Below are positions 22,746-35,579 of a stretch of DNA of 64,000 nt, piece after piece (the first letter of the stretch is position 1; each line of letters starts with the position of its first letter). The notes under the pieces were generated by a model. It was not told where the DNA came from, made no database searches, and saw nothing but the letters and a program-made list of their open reading frames with translations. This DNA is from Hyperoodon ampullatus. Its lineage: Eukaryota > Chordata > Mammalia > Artiodactyla > Ziphiidae. Location of the stretch: assembly GCA_949752795.1 (NCBI GenBank), contig OX457068.1:53906516-53970515 (forward strand), written 5' to 3'. Both the position numbers and the translations under genes were made by a program.

Positions 22746-24610
22746 GATTTAATTATTTACCCAAAGTAAAGAATATAATAAATGTTTTAGGGGGAGAATG
22801 AAGACATTAGAATAAACTTTGTTGAGTAGAAAAAATTCAGGGTCAAATGGAGACGTGTAGTACCCTTTAAGTCTAATAAATTTATTCCCCTTATAACCTA
22901 TGATTTAAAATACATGTTCAATATTGGTTTAATGGTGATAGAAACAAACTGACTTTTTAAAAAGAGTGTTTACCTCTTTTCACAGGTTTGTAGCTTCTAC
23001 ACTTACTATCCTTGTATCTTTTCATTTGTGCTTCCCAAAGTAAATTTTTACTTGCAAAAGGAAATTAGTGAATGTTGGGGGAATTTACTGAAGATTTCAC
23101 TGGAGAATAAAGAAAGAGGCTTACATTGCATTTCAGTAAAAAATAAAGTTACATTTTTTATTTTGCCTGTTTTTTTTTTCTTGCTCACGCAGAAACAAGG
23201 TCACTTGTCCTGTTTCCAGAGGTTTTCAGAGCCAGAACCTCCATAAAAATACGGCACCATTTATCCCTTATTTGTGTGAAATAATTAGCTTTTTTCATTA
23301 TTTCTTTCTCAAAACTTATGTAACCCTACCAACAAAATATATTTAAGAATGTGAAAGACATTATATTTAGGAAGTAGATCTTGTTTTCACTCAGTAAACA
23401 CAGGATTTGCCAGTAGCTAAGAGTAAACACTTTTAGAAAAAAGCTAGCATTATAAAAATATTTTTAAATTAAATTCAGGATAATAGTATATTTCTTAACT
23501 GAGCAGTAGGATTGATTTATATTTCTACAGAAACATACACACATGGATCTGAGTGAGGCAACCAGAGTTAACTGACAACATAGTTCCCATTTATCTCATT
23601 CATGATTAAACACAATGCAGAAGGGATTCAGGCAGTTGGCTGGCTGGCTCATGCCAATGACTGATTCTCCACAGATCTTATATCATCAGAGGACTTATAA
23701 ATTGTTCTGGAGTTAATGCATATATATGTAGTGGCTGAAGAATCATACAAGTCAACATGTGAACTTAAGTTGAGCAGTAGCAATAGTGATGTTTGACATA
23801 AATGGCAAGTCTATTGAGGACTCCAGAGGTAAGAGAATTCATGGAGGATGTCAGAGTTTAACTGGGAATTGAAAATTGAGAACAACTTTGTGAAAATTAT
23901 TAACTTATACACTAGTAAGTATGAATTATGTTTGTGCTACACTTTACAAAAATTTAAGAAATATTGAATTGAAAATTTAATGAGATATACATATTACAAT
24001 ATATCTATTACAGTTAATAGCAGTTTCCTGCTCCATACTTCCCCACCTTAATTCTAATATTATGTATTTTAGTTGTTTCTTCAGTTATTTAATGCTATTT
24101 TCCTAAATGACAAATTTATACTCCTACTTCCTGATTTTTAAAATTTTTCTCTCTTGACATACTACTCTGTTGCAAAAAGGTTTAACACTTGTGCTACCTC
24201 TATCACACACACACAATTCCATTACTTTTGTGTCATATTTTCTTCTTTGAATATATAATTGTGTTTTATCATTTTCTTTATTTTTTCCTAAGTATCATTA
24301 ATCTGTCTCTGAAATCTGTGTCACAGGTATAAAACATCTTTAACTTTTGTCTCATTAAGGTGAACTTATTTTATAAAATAGCAGTGACATATTTTCCTTG
24401 GAGACTTCCCATCTGGAATCTTGTGTTCAACAGCTACTATCTGAAATCTTTATTTTCTGGTGTGACTTCACAGTTGTCTTCATGGGATCTCTGTCACTAT
24501 TACTCTATGAATTTTTTTCCATATTTCTTTTGTTGCCAAGATCCTAAGTACTCCTTTCTTTAATGACTGATTTTGTGGAAACATTTTCTTTTGTTTCCTT
24601 CTATATTTTA
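22746..24610. other. Intergenic, no gene seen
   Basis: AT-rich, low-copy. Contains short poly-T and CA tracts (for example 23170-23181 and 24206-24216) and no supportable gene. Confidence 0.5.
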
Positions 24611-24614
24611 GAGT

Positions 24615-25340
24615 CATCATGTAAATTTTTGCAAAAAACTTACTGGGGTTTTGATTAGGATTACATTAAATATATAGATTAGTTGGAAACAAACTGACAT
24701 CTTGACAATATTAGGTCTTCTAATTTATAAATATGGAATGTGTCTATAATTATTTAGGTATTAGATTTTTTTCATCAGTGTTTTATGGTTCTAGCATATA
24801 CATCTTTGACATATTTCATCATATTTATACATGATATTTTGTAGCTCATGATTGTGGAGCTATAATAAATGATATTGTTCAATTAAGTTTACTTTTCAAT
24901 TGGTCATTGCTAGTATGTAGAAATAAAATAGACTTTTGTATGTTGATTATGTATCCTCATGACCTTACTAAACTCACTTATCAGTTCTATTAACTTTTCT
25001 GTCACCTTTTATGATTCTTTAGGTCTCAAAATATGTTGTATTTTGTTCTTTCCCATATATATGACTATGATTTCTTTTCCTGCCTTATTATGCTGGCTAG
25101 AATCAAAAGTAGGATGTTGAATAAGAGTAATAAAAGTAGCTAGAGTGAACATTTTGTCTTCTTATGATTATAGATGGCACAAGTTCAGTCTTTCAACTTT
25201 AAGTATGATATTAGGTGTAGAATTTATTTATTTTTAGATGTAATTTATTATATTACCTTTCAGTTTGGGGAAATTGTTTAAAATTGTTTCTTTAGTATAA
25301 TATTCTTTCCTATTTTTCTATTATCTACTCGAAAACTCAA
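24615..25340 (-). mobile_element. Old L1 ORF2 fragment (reverse transcriptase region)
   Basis: The plus strand carries reversed RT-region landmarks in order: ggggttttgattaggattac, tatgtatcctcatgacctta, ggatgttgaataagagtaat. Heavily mutated; no frame survives. Confidence 0.72.
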
Positions 25341-25394
25341 AATAATGAAATATTGAATCTCCAGGACTGATGATTTTTTTGTGTTTCTTTCCTA

Positions 25395-25610
25395 AGTCTT
25401 TTATTAACAGTTTTATTGTAATGTAATTTAAAAACTATAAGATTCACCTATTTGAAGTTCAATGATGGTTAGTAAATTTACAGAGTTGTACAACCATCAT
25501 AACAATTGAGTTTTAGGACAACACCATCACCCCCAGAAGAATCTTCATACACCATTGCAGTCAATCTCAATCCCTACCTCTAGACTCAGGCAACTATTGA
25601 GTGGATATAT
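25395..25610 (-). mobile_element. Old L1 3' UTR fragment
   Basis: The stretch ttaacagttttattgtaatg, aaaactataagattcaccta, gttgtacaaccatcataaca is the reversed 3' UTR common to L1M elements. Confidence 0.7.
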
Positions 25611-26283
25611 GATTGCTTTAGCACAATTTATAGGTAAAAATAATCTTGGGATAACCTTCAAGATGGCAGAGGAGTAAGATTGGAGATCACCCTCCTCCTC
25701 ACAAATGCATCAAATGTACATCTACATGTGGAACAACTCCTACAGAACACCTACAGACTGCTGGCAAAAGACCAAGATTTCCCAAAAGCTGTGAGGCTGA
25801 CAGGGTCTTGGTGTTCCAGCCAGGTGTCAGGCTTGAGCCTCTGATGTTGGAGAGCCGAGTTCAGGACCTTGGACCACCAGAGACCTCCAGGCCCAATGTA
25901 ATATCAATTGGTGAGAGTTCTCCCAGATATCTCTATCCCAGTGCAAAGACCCAGCTCCACGCAACAATGAGCAAACTCCAGTGCTGGACACTGCCCAACA
26001 ATTAACAAGACAGGAACACAATCCAAACCACGAGAAGAGAGGCTGGCTAAAATCATAATAAGTTCAAAGACACCCCAAAACACACCACCAGATGTGTTCC
26101 TGCCCACCAGAAAGAAAGGATCCAGCCTCATCCACCAAAACACAGGCACCACTCCCCTCCACCAGGAAGCCTACACAACCCACTGAACTAACCTTACCAA
26201 CTGGGGGCAGAAAACAAAAACAATGGGAATTATGATCCTGCAGGCTGTGAAAAGGAGATCCCAAATGCAGTAAATTAAGCAAA

Positions 26284-27160
26284 ATTAGAAGACAGAGAAA
26301 TATGCAGCAGATGAAGGAACAAAGTAAAAACCCACCAGACCAAACAAATGAAGTGGAAATAGGTAATCTACCTGAGAAAGAATTCAGAGTAATGATAGTA
26401 AAGATGATCCAAATCTTGAAAATAGAATGGAGAAAATACAAGAAACGTTTAACAAGGACCTAGAGGAACTGAAGAGCAAACAGTGATGAACAACACAATA
26501 AACCAAATTAAAAATTCTCTAGAAGGAATCAATAGCAGAATAACTGAGGCAGAAGAATGGATGAGTGACCTATAAGATAAAATAGTGGAAATAACTACTG
26601 CAGAGCAGTATAGAGAAAAAATAATGAAAAGGATTGAGGACAGTCTCAGAGACCTCTGTGACAACATTAAATGTACCAACATTAAAATTGTAGGGGTCCC
26701 AAAAGAGGAAGAGAAAAAGAAAGGGATTGAGAAAATATTTGAAGAGATTATAGTTGAAAACTTCCCTAATAAGGGAAAGGAAACAGTCAATCAAACCCAG
26801 GAAGGGCAGAGAGTCCCATACAGGGTAAATCCAAGGAGAAACACGCCAAGACACATATTAATCAAATTATCAAAAATTAAATACAAAGAAAAATATTAAA
26901 AGCATCAAGGGAAAAGCAACAAATAACATACAAGGGAATCCCCATAAGGTTAACAGCTGAAATTTCAGCAGAAACTCTGCAAACCAGAAGGCAGTAGGAG
27001 AAAATATTTCAAGTGATGAAAGGGGAAAACTTACAACCAAGATTACTCTACCCAGCAAGGATCTCATTCAGATTTGAGAGATAATTTAAAACCTTTACAG
27101 ACAAGCAAAAGCTAAGATAATTCAGCACCACAAAACCAGCTTTACAACAAATGCTAAATG
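26284..27160 (+). pseudogene. L1 copy C ORF1 remnant
   Basis: The start codon position reads ATT instead of ATG (26284-26286). The longest readable part (26585-26899) covers the end of the coiled coil and the RRM start (KIVGVPKEEEKKKG). A frameshift near 26895 and stops follow. The C-terminal part is recognisable to about 27160. Confidence 0.85.
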
Positions 27161-27229
27161 AATTTCTTGAGGCAAGAAACACAAGAGAAGGAAAAGAACT
27201 ACAAAAGCAAGCCCAAAACAATTAAGAAA

Positions 27230-30110
27230 GTGGTAATAGGAACACACATATTGATAATTGCCTTAAATGTGAATGGATAAAATGTTCCAACAAAAAGACA
27301 GACTGGCTGAATGGAGACAAAAAAAAGACGTGTATATATGCTGTCGACAAAAACACACTTCAGACCTAGAGATGCATAACGACTGAAAGTGAGGGGATGG
27401 AAAAAGATATTCCATGCAAATGGTAATCAAAAAAATCCGGAGTAGCAATTCTCTTATCAGAAATAATGGACTTGGGCTTCCCTGGTGGTGCAGTGGTTGA
27501 GAGTCTGCCTGTTAATGCAGGGAATATGGGTTCGAGCCCTGGTCTGGGAAGATCCCACATGCCGCGGAGCAACTACGTCCGTGAGCCACAACTACTGAGC
27601 CTGCGCGTCTGGAGCCTGTGCTCCACAACAAGAGAGGCTGCAATAGTGAGAAGCCCGCACACCGCAATGAAGAGTGGCCCCCGCTTGCCACAACTAGAGA
27701 AAGCCCTCACACAGAAACGAAGACCCAACACAGCCAAAAATAAATTAATTAAAGTACCCTTAATTAAAAAAAAAAAGAAATAATGGACTTTAAAGTAAAG
27801 ACTATTGCAAGAGACAAAGAAGGACACTACATAATGATCAAGGGATCAATCCAAGAAGAAGATATAACAATTGTAAATATTAATGCACCCAACATAGGAG
27901 CACCTCAATATATAAGGCAAATGCTAACAGCCATAAAAGGGGAAATCGACAGTAACACAATCATAGTAGGGGATATTAGCACCCCACTTGCACCAATGGA
28001 CAGATCATCCAAAATGAAAATAAATATGGAAACACAAGCTTTAAATGACACATTAAACAAGATGGATGTAGTTGATATTTTATAGGACATTGCATCCAAA
28101 AACAACAAAATACACTTTCTTCTCAAGTGCTCATGGAACATTCTCCAGGATAGATCATATCTTGGGTCACAAATCAAGCCTTGGTAAATTTAAGAATATT
28201 GAAAAATTTATGAAGTTTCTTTTCTGACCACAATCCTATGAGACTAGAAATCATTTAAAGGAAAAAAAGTCTGTAAAAATACAAACATATGGAGGCTAAA
28301 CAATACACTACTAAATAACCGAGAGATCACTGAAGAAATCAAAGAGGAAATCAAAAATTACCTAGAAACAACTGACAATGGAAACACAATGACCCAAAAC
28401 CTATTGGATGCAGCAAAAGCATTTCTAAGAGGGAAGTTTAGAGCAATACAATCCTACCTCAAGAAACAAGAAAAATATCAAATAAACAACCTAATCTTAC
28501 ACCTAAAGCAATTAGAGAAACAACAAAAGAAACCCCCAAAGTTAGCAGAAGGAAAGAAATCATAAAGATCAGATCAGAACTAAATGAAAAAGTAATGAAG
28601 GACACAGTAGAAAAGATCAATAAAACTAAAAGCTGGTTCTTTCAGAAGATAAACAAAATTGATAAACCATTAACCAGACTCACCAAGAAAAAAAGGGAGA
28701 GGACTCAATTCAACAGAATTAGAAATGAAAAAAAAAGAAGTAACAAATGACACTGCAGAAATGCAAAGGATCATGAGAGATTACTACAAACTACTCCATT
28801 CCAATAAAATGGACAACCTGGAAGAAATGGACAAATTCATAGAAAAGCACAATGTGTTGGGACTGAACCAGGAAGATATAGAAAATAGAAAGTGACCAAT
28901 CACAAGTACTGAAATAGAAACTGTGATTTAAAATTTTACAACAAACAGAAGCCCAGGACCAGATGGCCTTACAGGCAAATTCTATCAAACATTTAGAGAA
29001 GAGCTAACACCTTTCCTTCTGAAAATCTTCCAAAATATAGCAGAAGGAAGAACACTCCCAAACTCATTCTATGAGGCCACCATCACCCTGATACCAAATC
29101 CAGACAAAGAGGTCACAGAAAAAGAAAAGTACAGGCCAATATCACTGATGAATATGGATGCAAAAGTCCTCAACAAAATGCTAGCAAACAAAATCCAACA
29201 GCATATTAAAAGGATCATACACCATGATCAAGTGAGGTTTATCTCAGGAATGCAAGGATTCTTCAATATACACAAATCAATCATTGTGATACACCATATC
29301 AACAAATTGAAGGAGAAAAACTGTATGATAATCTTAATAGATGCAGAAAAAGCTTTGACAAATTCAAAACCCATTTATGATAAACACTCTTTGGAAAGTA
29401 GGCATAGAGGGAATTTACCTAAACATAATAAAGGCCATATATGACAAACCCACAGCCAACATCACTCTCAATGGTGAAAAATTGAAACCGTTTTCACTAA
29501 GATCAGGAACAAGACAAGGTTGCCCACTCTCACCACTATTATTCAACATAGTTTTGGAAGGGTTAGCCACAGCAATAAGAGAAGAAAAAGAAATAAAGGA
29601 ATCCAAATCAGAGAAGAAGAAGTAAAACTGTCACTTTTTGCAGCTAGCATGATACTATACATAGAGAATTCTAAAGATGCTATGAGAAAACTACTAGAGC
29701 TAATCAATGAATTTGGTAAAGGACCAGGGTACAAAATTAATGAACAGAAATCTCTTCCATTCTTATACAAAAAATGGTGAAAGACCTGGAAGAGAAATAA
29801 AGGAAATATTCCAATATACTATTGTAACAAAAATAATAAAATACCTAGGAATAGGCCTTCCTAAGGAGACAAAAGACCTGTATGCAGAAAGCTATAAGAC
29901 ACTGATGAAAGAAATTAAAGATGATACAAACAGATAGAGAGATATACCATGTTCTTGGATTGGAAGATTCAACATTGTGAAAATGACCCTACTACCCAAA
30001 GCAATGTACAGATTCAATGCAATCCCTGTCAAACTACCAATGGCATTTTTCACAGAAGTATAACAAAAATTTCGCTATTTACATGGAAACACAAAAGACC
30101 CTGAATAGGA
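27230..30110 (+). pseudogene. L1 copy C ORF2 remnant, interrupted by a SINE
   Basis: The start position reads GTG (27230-27232). The endonuclease is split by the SINE at 27474. After it, 27783-28085 continues the domain ([21 protein letters not shown], shortened: the conserved GHYIMIKG block) but the active-site GDFN reads as GDIS. RT blocks are at 29148-29444, 29377-29625 and 29520-29780; the catalytic FADD is damaged (FAAS near 29636-29647). The 3' third is deleted. Confidence 0.85.
27474..27775 (+). mobile_element. tRNA-derived CHR-type SINE in copy C ORF2
   Basis: The head ggcttccctggtggtgcagt, a B-box-like gggttcgagccct at 27528-27540, the tRNA-unrelated body (atgccgcggagcaactacg) and an A-rich tail define a cetartiodactyl/cetacean SINE. 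The 15-base target duplication agaaataatggactt is perfect at 27459-27473 and 27776-27790. It was mobilised in trans by L1 machinery. Diagnostic for lineage and younger than copy C. Confidence 0.95.
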
Positions 30111-30377
30111 AAAAATGGACTAAGCACACCCCCCCATCCCTACCACCTGTAAAATAGCTAGTAAGAAGCAGCCACATAGCACAGAGAGATCAGCTCGGTG
30201 CTTTTGACCACCTAGAGTGGTGGGATAGGGAGGGTGGGAGGGATACGTAAGAGGGAGGAGTTATGTGGATATATGTATATGTATGGCTGATTCACTTTGT
30301 TATTAAGCAGAAAGTATCACACCTCTGTAATGCAATTATACTCCAATAAAGATGTTAAGGAAAAAAATGTTCTCCCA

Positions 30378-30520
30378 CTTATTTATTTTATTTCAAGATA
30401 TTTTGCATTTTTATATAGATTTTAGCCTCAGTGTGTGTTTTTCAATTTCTCCAAAAAAATGTCTGCTAGAATTTTGATAGGGATTGTATTGGATCTATAA
30501 ATCTGCAGTTATTTGTGTTA
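30378..30520 (-). mobile_element. Old L1 ORF2 fragment
   Basis: The series cttatttattttatttcaag, ttctgctagaattttgatag-like sequence and gggattgtattggatctata is reversed L1 ORF2. It overlaps in element coordinates with 24615-24700, so it is a separate old copy. Confidence 0.65.
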
Positions 30521-30739
30521 TTGTTCCCTTATGGTTAAATCATCATTTCTCTATGGCTACTTTCATCATATATATATATTTATCTTTAGTTTTCAGGAAT
30601 TTGACTCATTTGTGCTTAGTGCGGATTTTTTTTTTTTTTCAGTTTATAATATTTTGGAGTCACTGTTCTTCTTAGACTGTGTTTATTTATATCTCAAAGT
30701 TTGGGAAGTTTTTTATGTATTGTTTATTCAAATATTTTG

Positions 30740-31500
30740 TCAGGCCCAAAACTCTTTTCCTCTCCTTCCTCTCCTTTAGGGATTTCAAGTACATGAGCAT
30801 TAGGCTTTTTGTTACTGTTGCAGGTCTTAGGTCTCCCTTCCCTTTTTTTCTAATTCCTTTTATTTCTGCTGTTTTGATTGAATCATTTTTATTGATCTAC
30901 CTTCAAGTTTCAGTTCTATTATTATGTTGAGACCATTAAGTATTTTTTTGTCTAGTAAGTGCTTTTTTTAAATCTAAAATTATTATTTTTTTCTTTTTCA
31001 TATCTTCTAATTATTGGCTAGGACATTCTATTTTTCAAACATGTTTATAATTACATGGAATGTTTTGATAGCTCCTTTAAAATCTTGTAAATAATTCCAA
31101 CATCTGTCTCATCTCTGTGTTGATATGTGTTGATTGTCTTTTCTTGAGTTGAGATTTTCCTGGTTCTTTATATGGCAAGTAAATTTGGATTTTATTCTGG
31201 ATATTTTTAGTATTATGTATGAGGGTCTAGTTTTTATTTTAATATAATATCGAAGCAGGCAATACATCTATTTAGTTCTAGAGCACTTATATTGTTGTAC
31301 TTTTGTTGAATGTTCTTCAATTGTCAATTGAGTTTTCAAAGTCTTGCAGTTTTTCAGGTCTGTCTAGTTTGTATGATACCCAGATGCTAATCTGAAACTT
31401 GGGCAGTGTTCCATACTGTGGTTGAGTTCTCACAACTTTTGCTGTGATGATTCTGGTTTATTTCACCATGAGATGCTCAGGGTTTTGCTTAGAACTTTAT
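30740..31500 (-). mobile_element. Old L1/HAL1 5'-region fragment
   Basis: Reversed landmarks of old L1M/HAL1 upstream-ORF1 sequence: ttgattgaatcatttttatt, ataattccaacatctgtctc, gttgattgtcttttcttgag, gagattttcctggttcttta. No coding frame. Confidence 0.65.
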
Positions 31501-31885
31501 ACACAAATTTAAAGAATCATTTTCATTAGCTTTTCCTCTCAATAATCCACGCCACACACTGTATCAATGAAAGCAGATGGGGTACTAAATGAAAGCACAT
31601 TGGATTGTTATTTTCTTAATTTTAAGTAAAGACAGACAATGTGGCTTTTTCTCTCCATTTAAAGAGAGGAAGGGGAGCAGTCTCTGTTGGCCTTAGTGTA
31701 CTAGAAATTATCAACAGGGCTCTGACCCAGGGTCCCTGAAGCAACAAGTGGCATGGGATGGGATCATTCTTCTTTCTCATTCTTTGCTTAGAGAAAATGG
31801 CCTTTTCTGCAATATCTTTTCATTAATTTCCATTGGCATTCATGGATTATGGACTGCTCTATCACTCCCAATGGTATATATATAG
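31501..31885. other. Intergenic, nothing recognised
   Basis: Low-copy sequence between old repeats; no gene supportable. Confidence 0.45.
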
Positions 31886-31887
31886 CA

Positions 31888-32070
31888 AAGATTGACAAAC
31901 TATGAGTTTTAGGCCAAATCTGACACATTATCTGGCTTTGTAAATAAAATTTTATTGGAAAGCAGTTGTGCTTTTTTGCTGCAAAGGAAGAATTGAGTAG
32001 TTTTGACAGAGACCATGTGGACTGTAAATATGAAAGTATTTACTATCTGACATTTAATAATAAACATTTC
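31888..32070. mobile_element. MER-type ancient DNA-transposon-like repeat
   Basis: The chain gacaaactatgagttttagg, ccaaatctgacacattatct, gtaaataaaattttattgga, ttgagtagttttgacagaga, tatttactatctgacattta matches a widespread old mammalian medium-reiterated repeat whose ends mirror each other. Exact family name not certain. Confidence 0.6.
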
Positions 32071-32074
32071 CTCA

Positions 32075-32779
32075 CTTCTAATATATAGAAAGAAAAAATA
32101 GAAATAAAATATGAAAAAAGGGGTAAGAAATTTGATGGAATTCATCACTTAATTTTCCCTTGAATCTTGATTTTCATACATAGCCTACCTTATTTTCTGC
32201 ACCTTTCAGAGTCTTTTGATCAATGTTTTATATTTTTTCCAGTGTTATACTTTAATTAGTGGGAGGGAAGGGGGTGTGTGCTTAGCCCATTTTTTTCTGG
32301 AATTAGAAGTCCATGAGTGTAATTTTAATGGTTTATACAGATAACTTCAGTCATGTACATTTACAATAGACTTCAAAGAATTTCCACCAATAGTTTATCA
32401 TAAAAATGAATAGCTCATAGTAAAATATAATAAACCAGCAAACTCTGGGAAGTTAGCATGAACAGGGCAGTACAGAGTTTGGATTTTTCTTGATCTCACC
32501 TAAGAACAGGGAAACAAGCTAGTAAAAGTGAAAACTAATGGATAAAATTTATGTGAAAGCTAGTCAACAGGTTTTCACATATACTCCAAATTACAAGACT
32601 TTATGGGCAAATCACCAATAGTTACAAGAACTAAAGTATCATACAAAGTTATTATGAAGTAAAAAAGATGAAGGAGTAAAATAAAATCTCCCCAGTGAGT
32701 AAAACAATGCCACAAAGACATACCTAATAGATATATGACAACTATAATGTACTATTTTTAAATTTGCTGAAATATATTG
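32075..32779. other. Intergenic, nothing recognised
   Basis: AT-rich DNA grading into the A-rich HAL1-like region. No gene seen. Confidence 0.45.
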
Positions 32780-33510
32780 ATATAATTAAATAAGACATGG
32801 AAGAACATAAATCAGAATGATAAAAATTCAGAGGTAGGTGACAGAATTTAAGAATTCCAAAGCAAAGTAAATATTTAGAAATTAAGACTAAAGTAGATGG
32901 AACATGTTCTAAGTAAATGAAAATGACAAAAATACCTGTAGAAAAAATTTAAATATAGAGAAATTGAAAGTGAGATAAAAAAATACCTTTCAAGAAAGTG
33001 AAAAATTGAAGACAGGCACAGAAGATCCAAAGTATTTATAATGGGAGGTCCTGAAAAGAAAACCAAGGCAAGAAAAGAGAACACATATTAAAATCTATTG
33101 TTCAATAAAAGTTTCTGAAATGAAGATTTGAAAATACATATTGAAGAAAATAACATGCACTTGATAATATTGAATGACCAGCAGCAAGATGTATTCTACT
33201 TACAACATTGGTCTTTAAAGAAAAAGAAAAAAAATACTTTGTATATCTAAGAAAACAAGGGCATATGAATAATAAGGAAAATATAATCAGTTTGCTATTA
33301 GAGTTTTTATAAAAATGTTTTATGTCAAAAAAGCTATTAACATACTTAAGATATTTAAGGGGAGGAAATGTGAGGCAAAGATTTTATATCCAGTAAAATT
33401 GATGTTCAAATATAATGTCACATATAAGAAATTATTGTCATAAAAAGCTCAGAGAAAATTGTTCTTTCCTAAGGAATTTACTTAACATCAAGCTTCAGAC
33501 AACCAAAATG
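32780..33510 (+). mobile_element. HAL1-like (half-LINE) ORF1 remnant
   Basis: Strongly A-rich plus strand with landmarks in ORF1 order: gaaaatgacaaaaatacctg, gtttctgaaatgaagatttg, tgataatattgaatgaccag, aagatgtattctacttacaa, gattttatatccagtaaaat. These fit HAL1/old L1 ORF1. No long frame is left. Confidence 0.6.
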
Positions 33511-34549
33511 ATTAAAAAGTCATTGGTATGGAAAAAAAATGCATAGATGCAATGTAAGGGGAAATACCACTATTATTTTACAAGGTATTTCTAGCTCAGT
33601 AGTAAACATTTCTGGAATTCAGATTGTGGTCTTGAAATACTATCATCTCCCATTGAAAGAAATGAGGACTTCATGGAGAAATGGCTGAAACAAGAATGTT
33701 TATTCTGGAATTTCTTGTCATTTGGTAGCAAGAAAGCTATTAAAGTTTCTAGACTTATGTGCAAAAGACTCAGAAAACAACTTTTATCTAAATATACAGG
33801 CCAAAGATGGGACAATTTGAACTGTAATAGAGATATCAATTTTAATAAATTGAAACTAATACATGTTTAAATCCATGAGTTAGTAATATATTTTCAAAAA
33901 TATGTAATTAGTCATCTGAGGATAAAATGAATTCAATATATTATAAAAATTATAAATGAGAGGGATAAATTAAGGATGAATTTGTATTTTCTATAAGAAC
34001 TGTATAAGTAAATATAGTAGGTATAATATGTATAACTGTATAAATAGTATATGAAGGAGGTATCTATTAAATGTATTCAAGTTAATAAGTTAATCATATA
34101 TATTTAGAAAGTTACCAATTTGTTCCTCTAATTAATTTAAATACCTAGACAATGAGCACAAACACCTACTAAAATACAAAAGAATAAAATAAAAAGCAAA
34201 ACCTGGACATTCTTTGCCTACTTATAAAAGCATATATGATCCTGACACAAAGATGAAAGCTAAACCTGATCAAGCCTCTGGATTCAGATGCCAACTTGTG
34301 AGAGATATAGAGAACAGAGATACGATACCAAGAGAAAGCAATCAGAAAAATCCCAAATGTTGTGAATTCTATAGGTGAAATATACTGGGATGTTCAGTTA
34401 AATTATTTTAGAAAGATAAAGGGGGACCATGTAAAATACAAACATATATTTTAAAAAAATGGTTAGGAACTTAGAATGGTTAGGATTAAACTATGGTGTT
34501 TAGGACTGCAACTTGGGTGAAAAAAATCATAAATAAGTAAAGGAAAGCA
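33511..34549. other. A/T-rich DNA, probably decayed L1/HAL1
   Basis: Very A/T-rich with no gene. It may be the 3' continuation of the HAL1-like element but I cannot align it confidently. The frame 33673-33870 is featureless. Confidence 0.4.
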
Positions 34550-34715
34550 ATTACTATAAAAGTCAGATCGGTGGTTATATTTTGGAAAAAGACAAGGTCT
34601 ATGATTGATATAGGTATGTGGAGAGGATCCTGGTATGGATCATATCATTGTTTCTTGATTTTTGTTGTGATTAAAGGGTTGTTTGCCTTACAATTATTCA
34701 TTAAGCAAACAAATT
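34550..34715 (+). mobile_element. Old L1/HAL1 3' UTR fragment
   Basis: The stretch aaagtcagatcggtggttat, tcattgtttcttgatttttg, acaattattcattaagcaaa follows the typical old-L1 3' UTR pattern. Confidence 0.5.
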
Positions 34716-35579
34716 AGTGATTAAAAAATTACTCATGGATTTTCCATCCTATAAACTGTTTCAAATTGAAAACAAAAACAGAAACAGTAAAACACAAGAA
34801 AATTTTGTATCAGGAAGAAAGTCCAGTAGTAACAGATTTAAAAAAATAAATAAACAAAAAAACACAACTTTTGATATTTTAATTACAAGAAAAATATTAA
34901 AACACTATATTACTCTGTTTAAATAGTGAAAGCAAAGTTTCCAAATAACTGCAAAAATCTAAGTGCTTAGTAGTTCTGAAAAAAATCAATAGATTTCATA
35001 AATATTAAAAGTAAAATAATTAAAATAAAGAACTCAAAGATAAGGCTTAAGAGTAGATTGGACACAACTGACTATAAAATTAAAAAAAATATAAGATATT
35101 TTAGTATGATATTTAGTAAAAAGACTTTTGGTAAATTGAAAGATATGGTCAACAGGAATTATGCAGGATGCAGCATAGTGACAGGACTGAAAAGATAAAA
35201 GAGTGGTTAAAAAACAGGGAACATAGGACGAAAAGAGAGAAGAGGGAAATATGCACAAATATGACCTGGTGGAACACTTAATAACAGCATAACAAATTAT
35301 TTTCAAGTTTTCATGAAGCCTTTACTAAAATTGACCACAGAGTGTTCAACAAATTTCTCAGCAAATTTCAAAAGACCAAACTCACACAAAGCATGTCCAT
35401 GGACCATGATTAAAATGAACCTGCAATACCGAAAAGCTACATGAAAACTCTTTTGTTTGAAAATAAAAAAATACACCTCTAATTATATGGTTCAAAAAAC
35501 AAGTTACAATAGAAGACATAAATATGTTAAAACTGAAAAATAAGGAAATACTGTATATCAAACTTGTGACATATGATTA
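34716..35579. other. A-rich DNA, no gene seen
   Basis: Extremely A-rich plus strand; possibly decayed L1 but without landmarks I can place. Confidence 0.4.

Larger units (their letters stand above)
25648..30367 (+). mobile_element. LINE-1 retrotransposon, copy C (near full length, decayed)
   Basis: It begins at the L1 leader start (caagatggcagaggagtaag near 25661), runs through about 630 bases of 5' UTR, an ORF1 remnant, an ORF2 remnant and a 3' UTR ending ctccaataaagatgttaagg plus A's. Two large changes stand out: a SINE insertion at 27474-27775, and loss of about 1.4 kb between the equivalent of 3800 and 5220 of copy A (junction zone 30105-30170). The G-rich 3' UTR tract survives at 30222-30242. 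This copy supplies the 5' end that is outside the window for copy A. Confidence 0.9.

Noticed and set aside
27474..27560. Possible functional tRNA gene (A- and B-box-like sequence)
   Set aside because: The tRNA-like head belongs to a SINE with a non-tRNA body, A tail and target duplications; it cannot fold as a complete tRNA.
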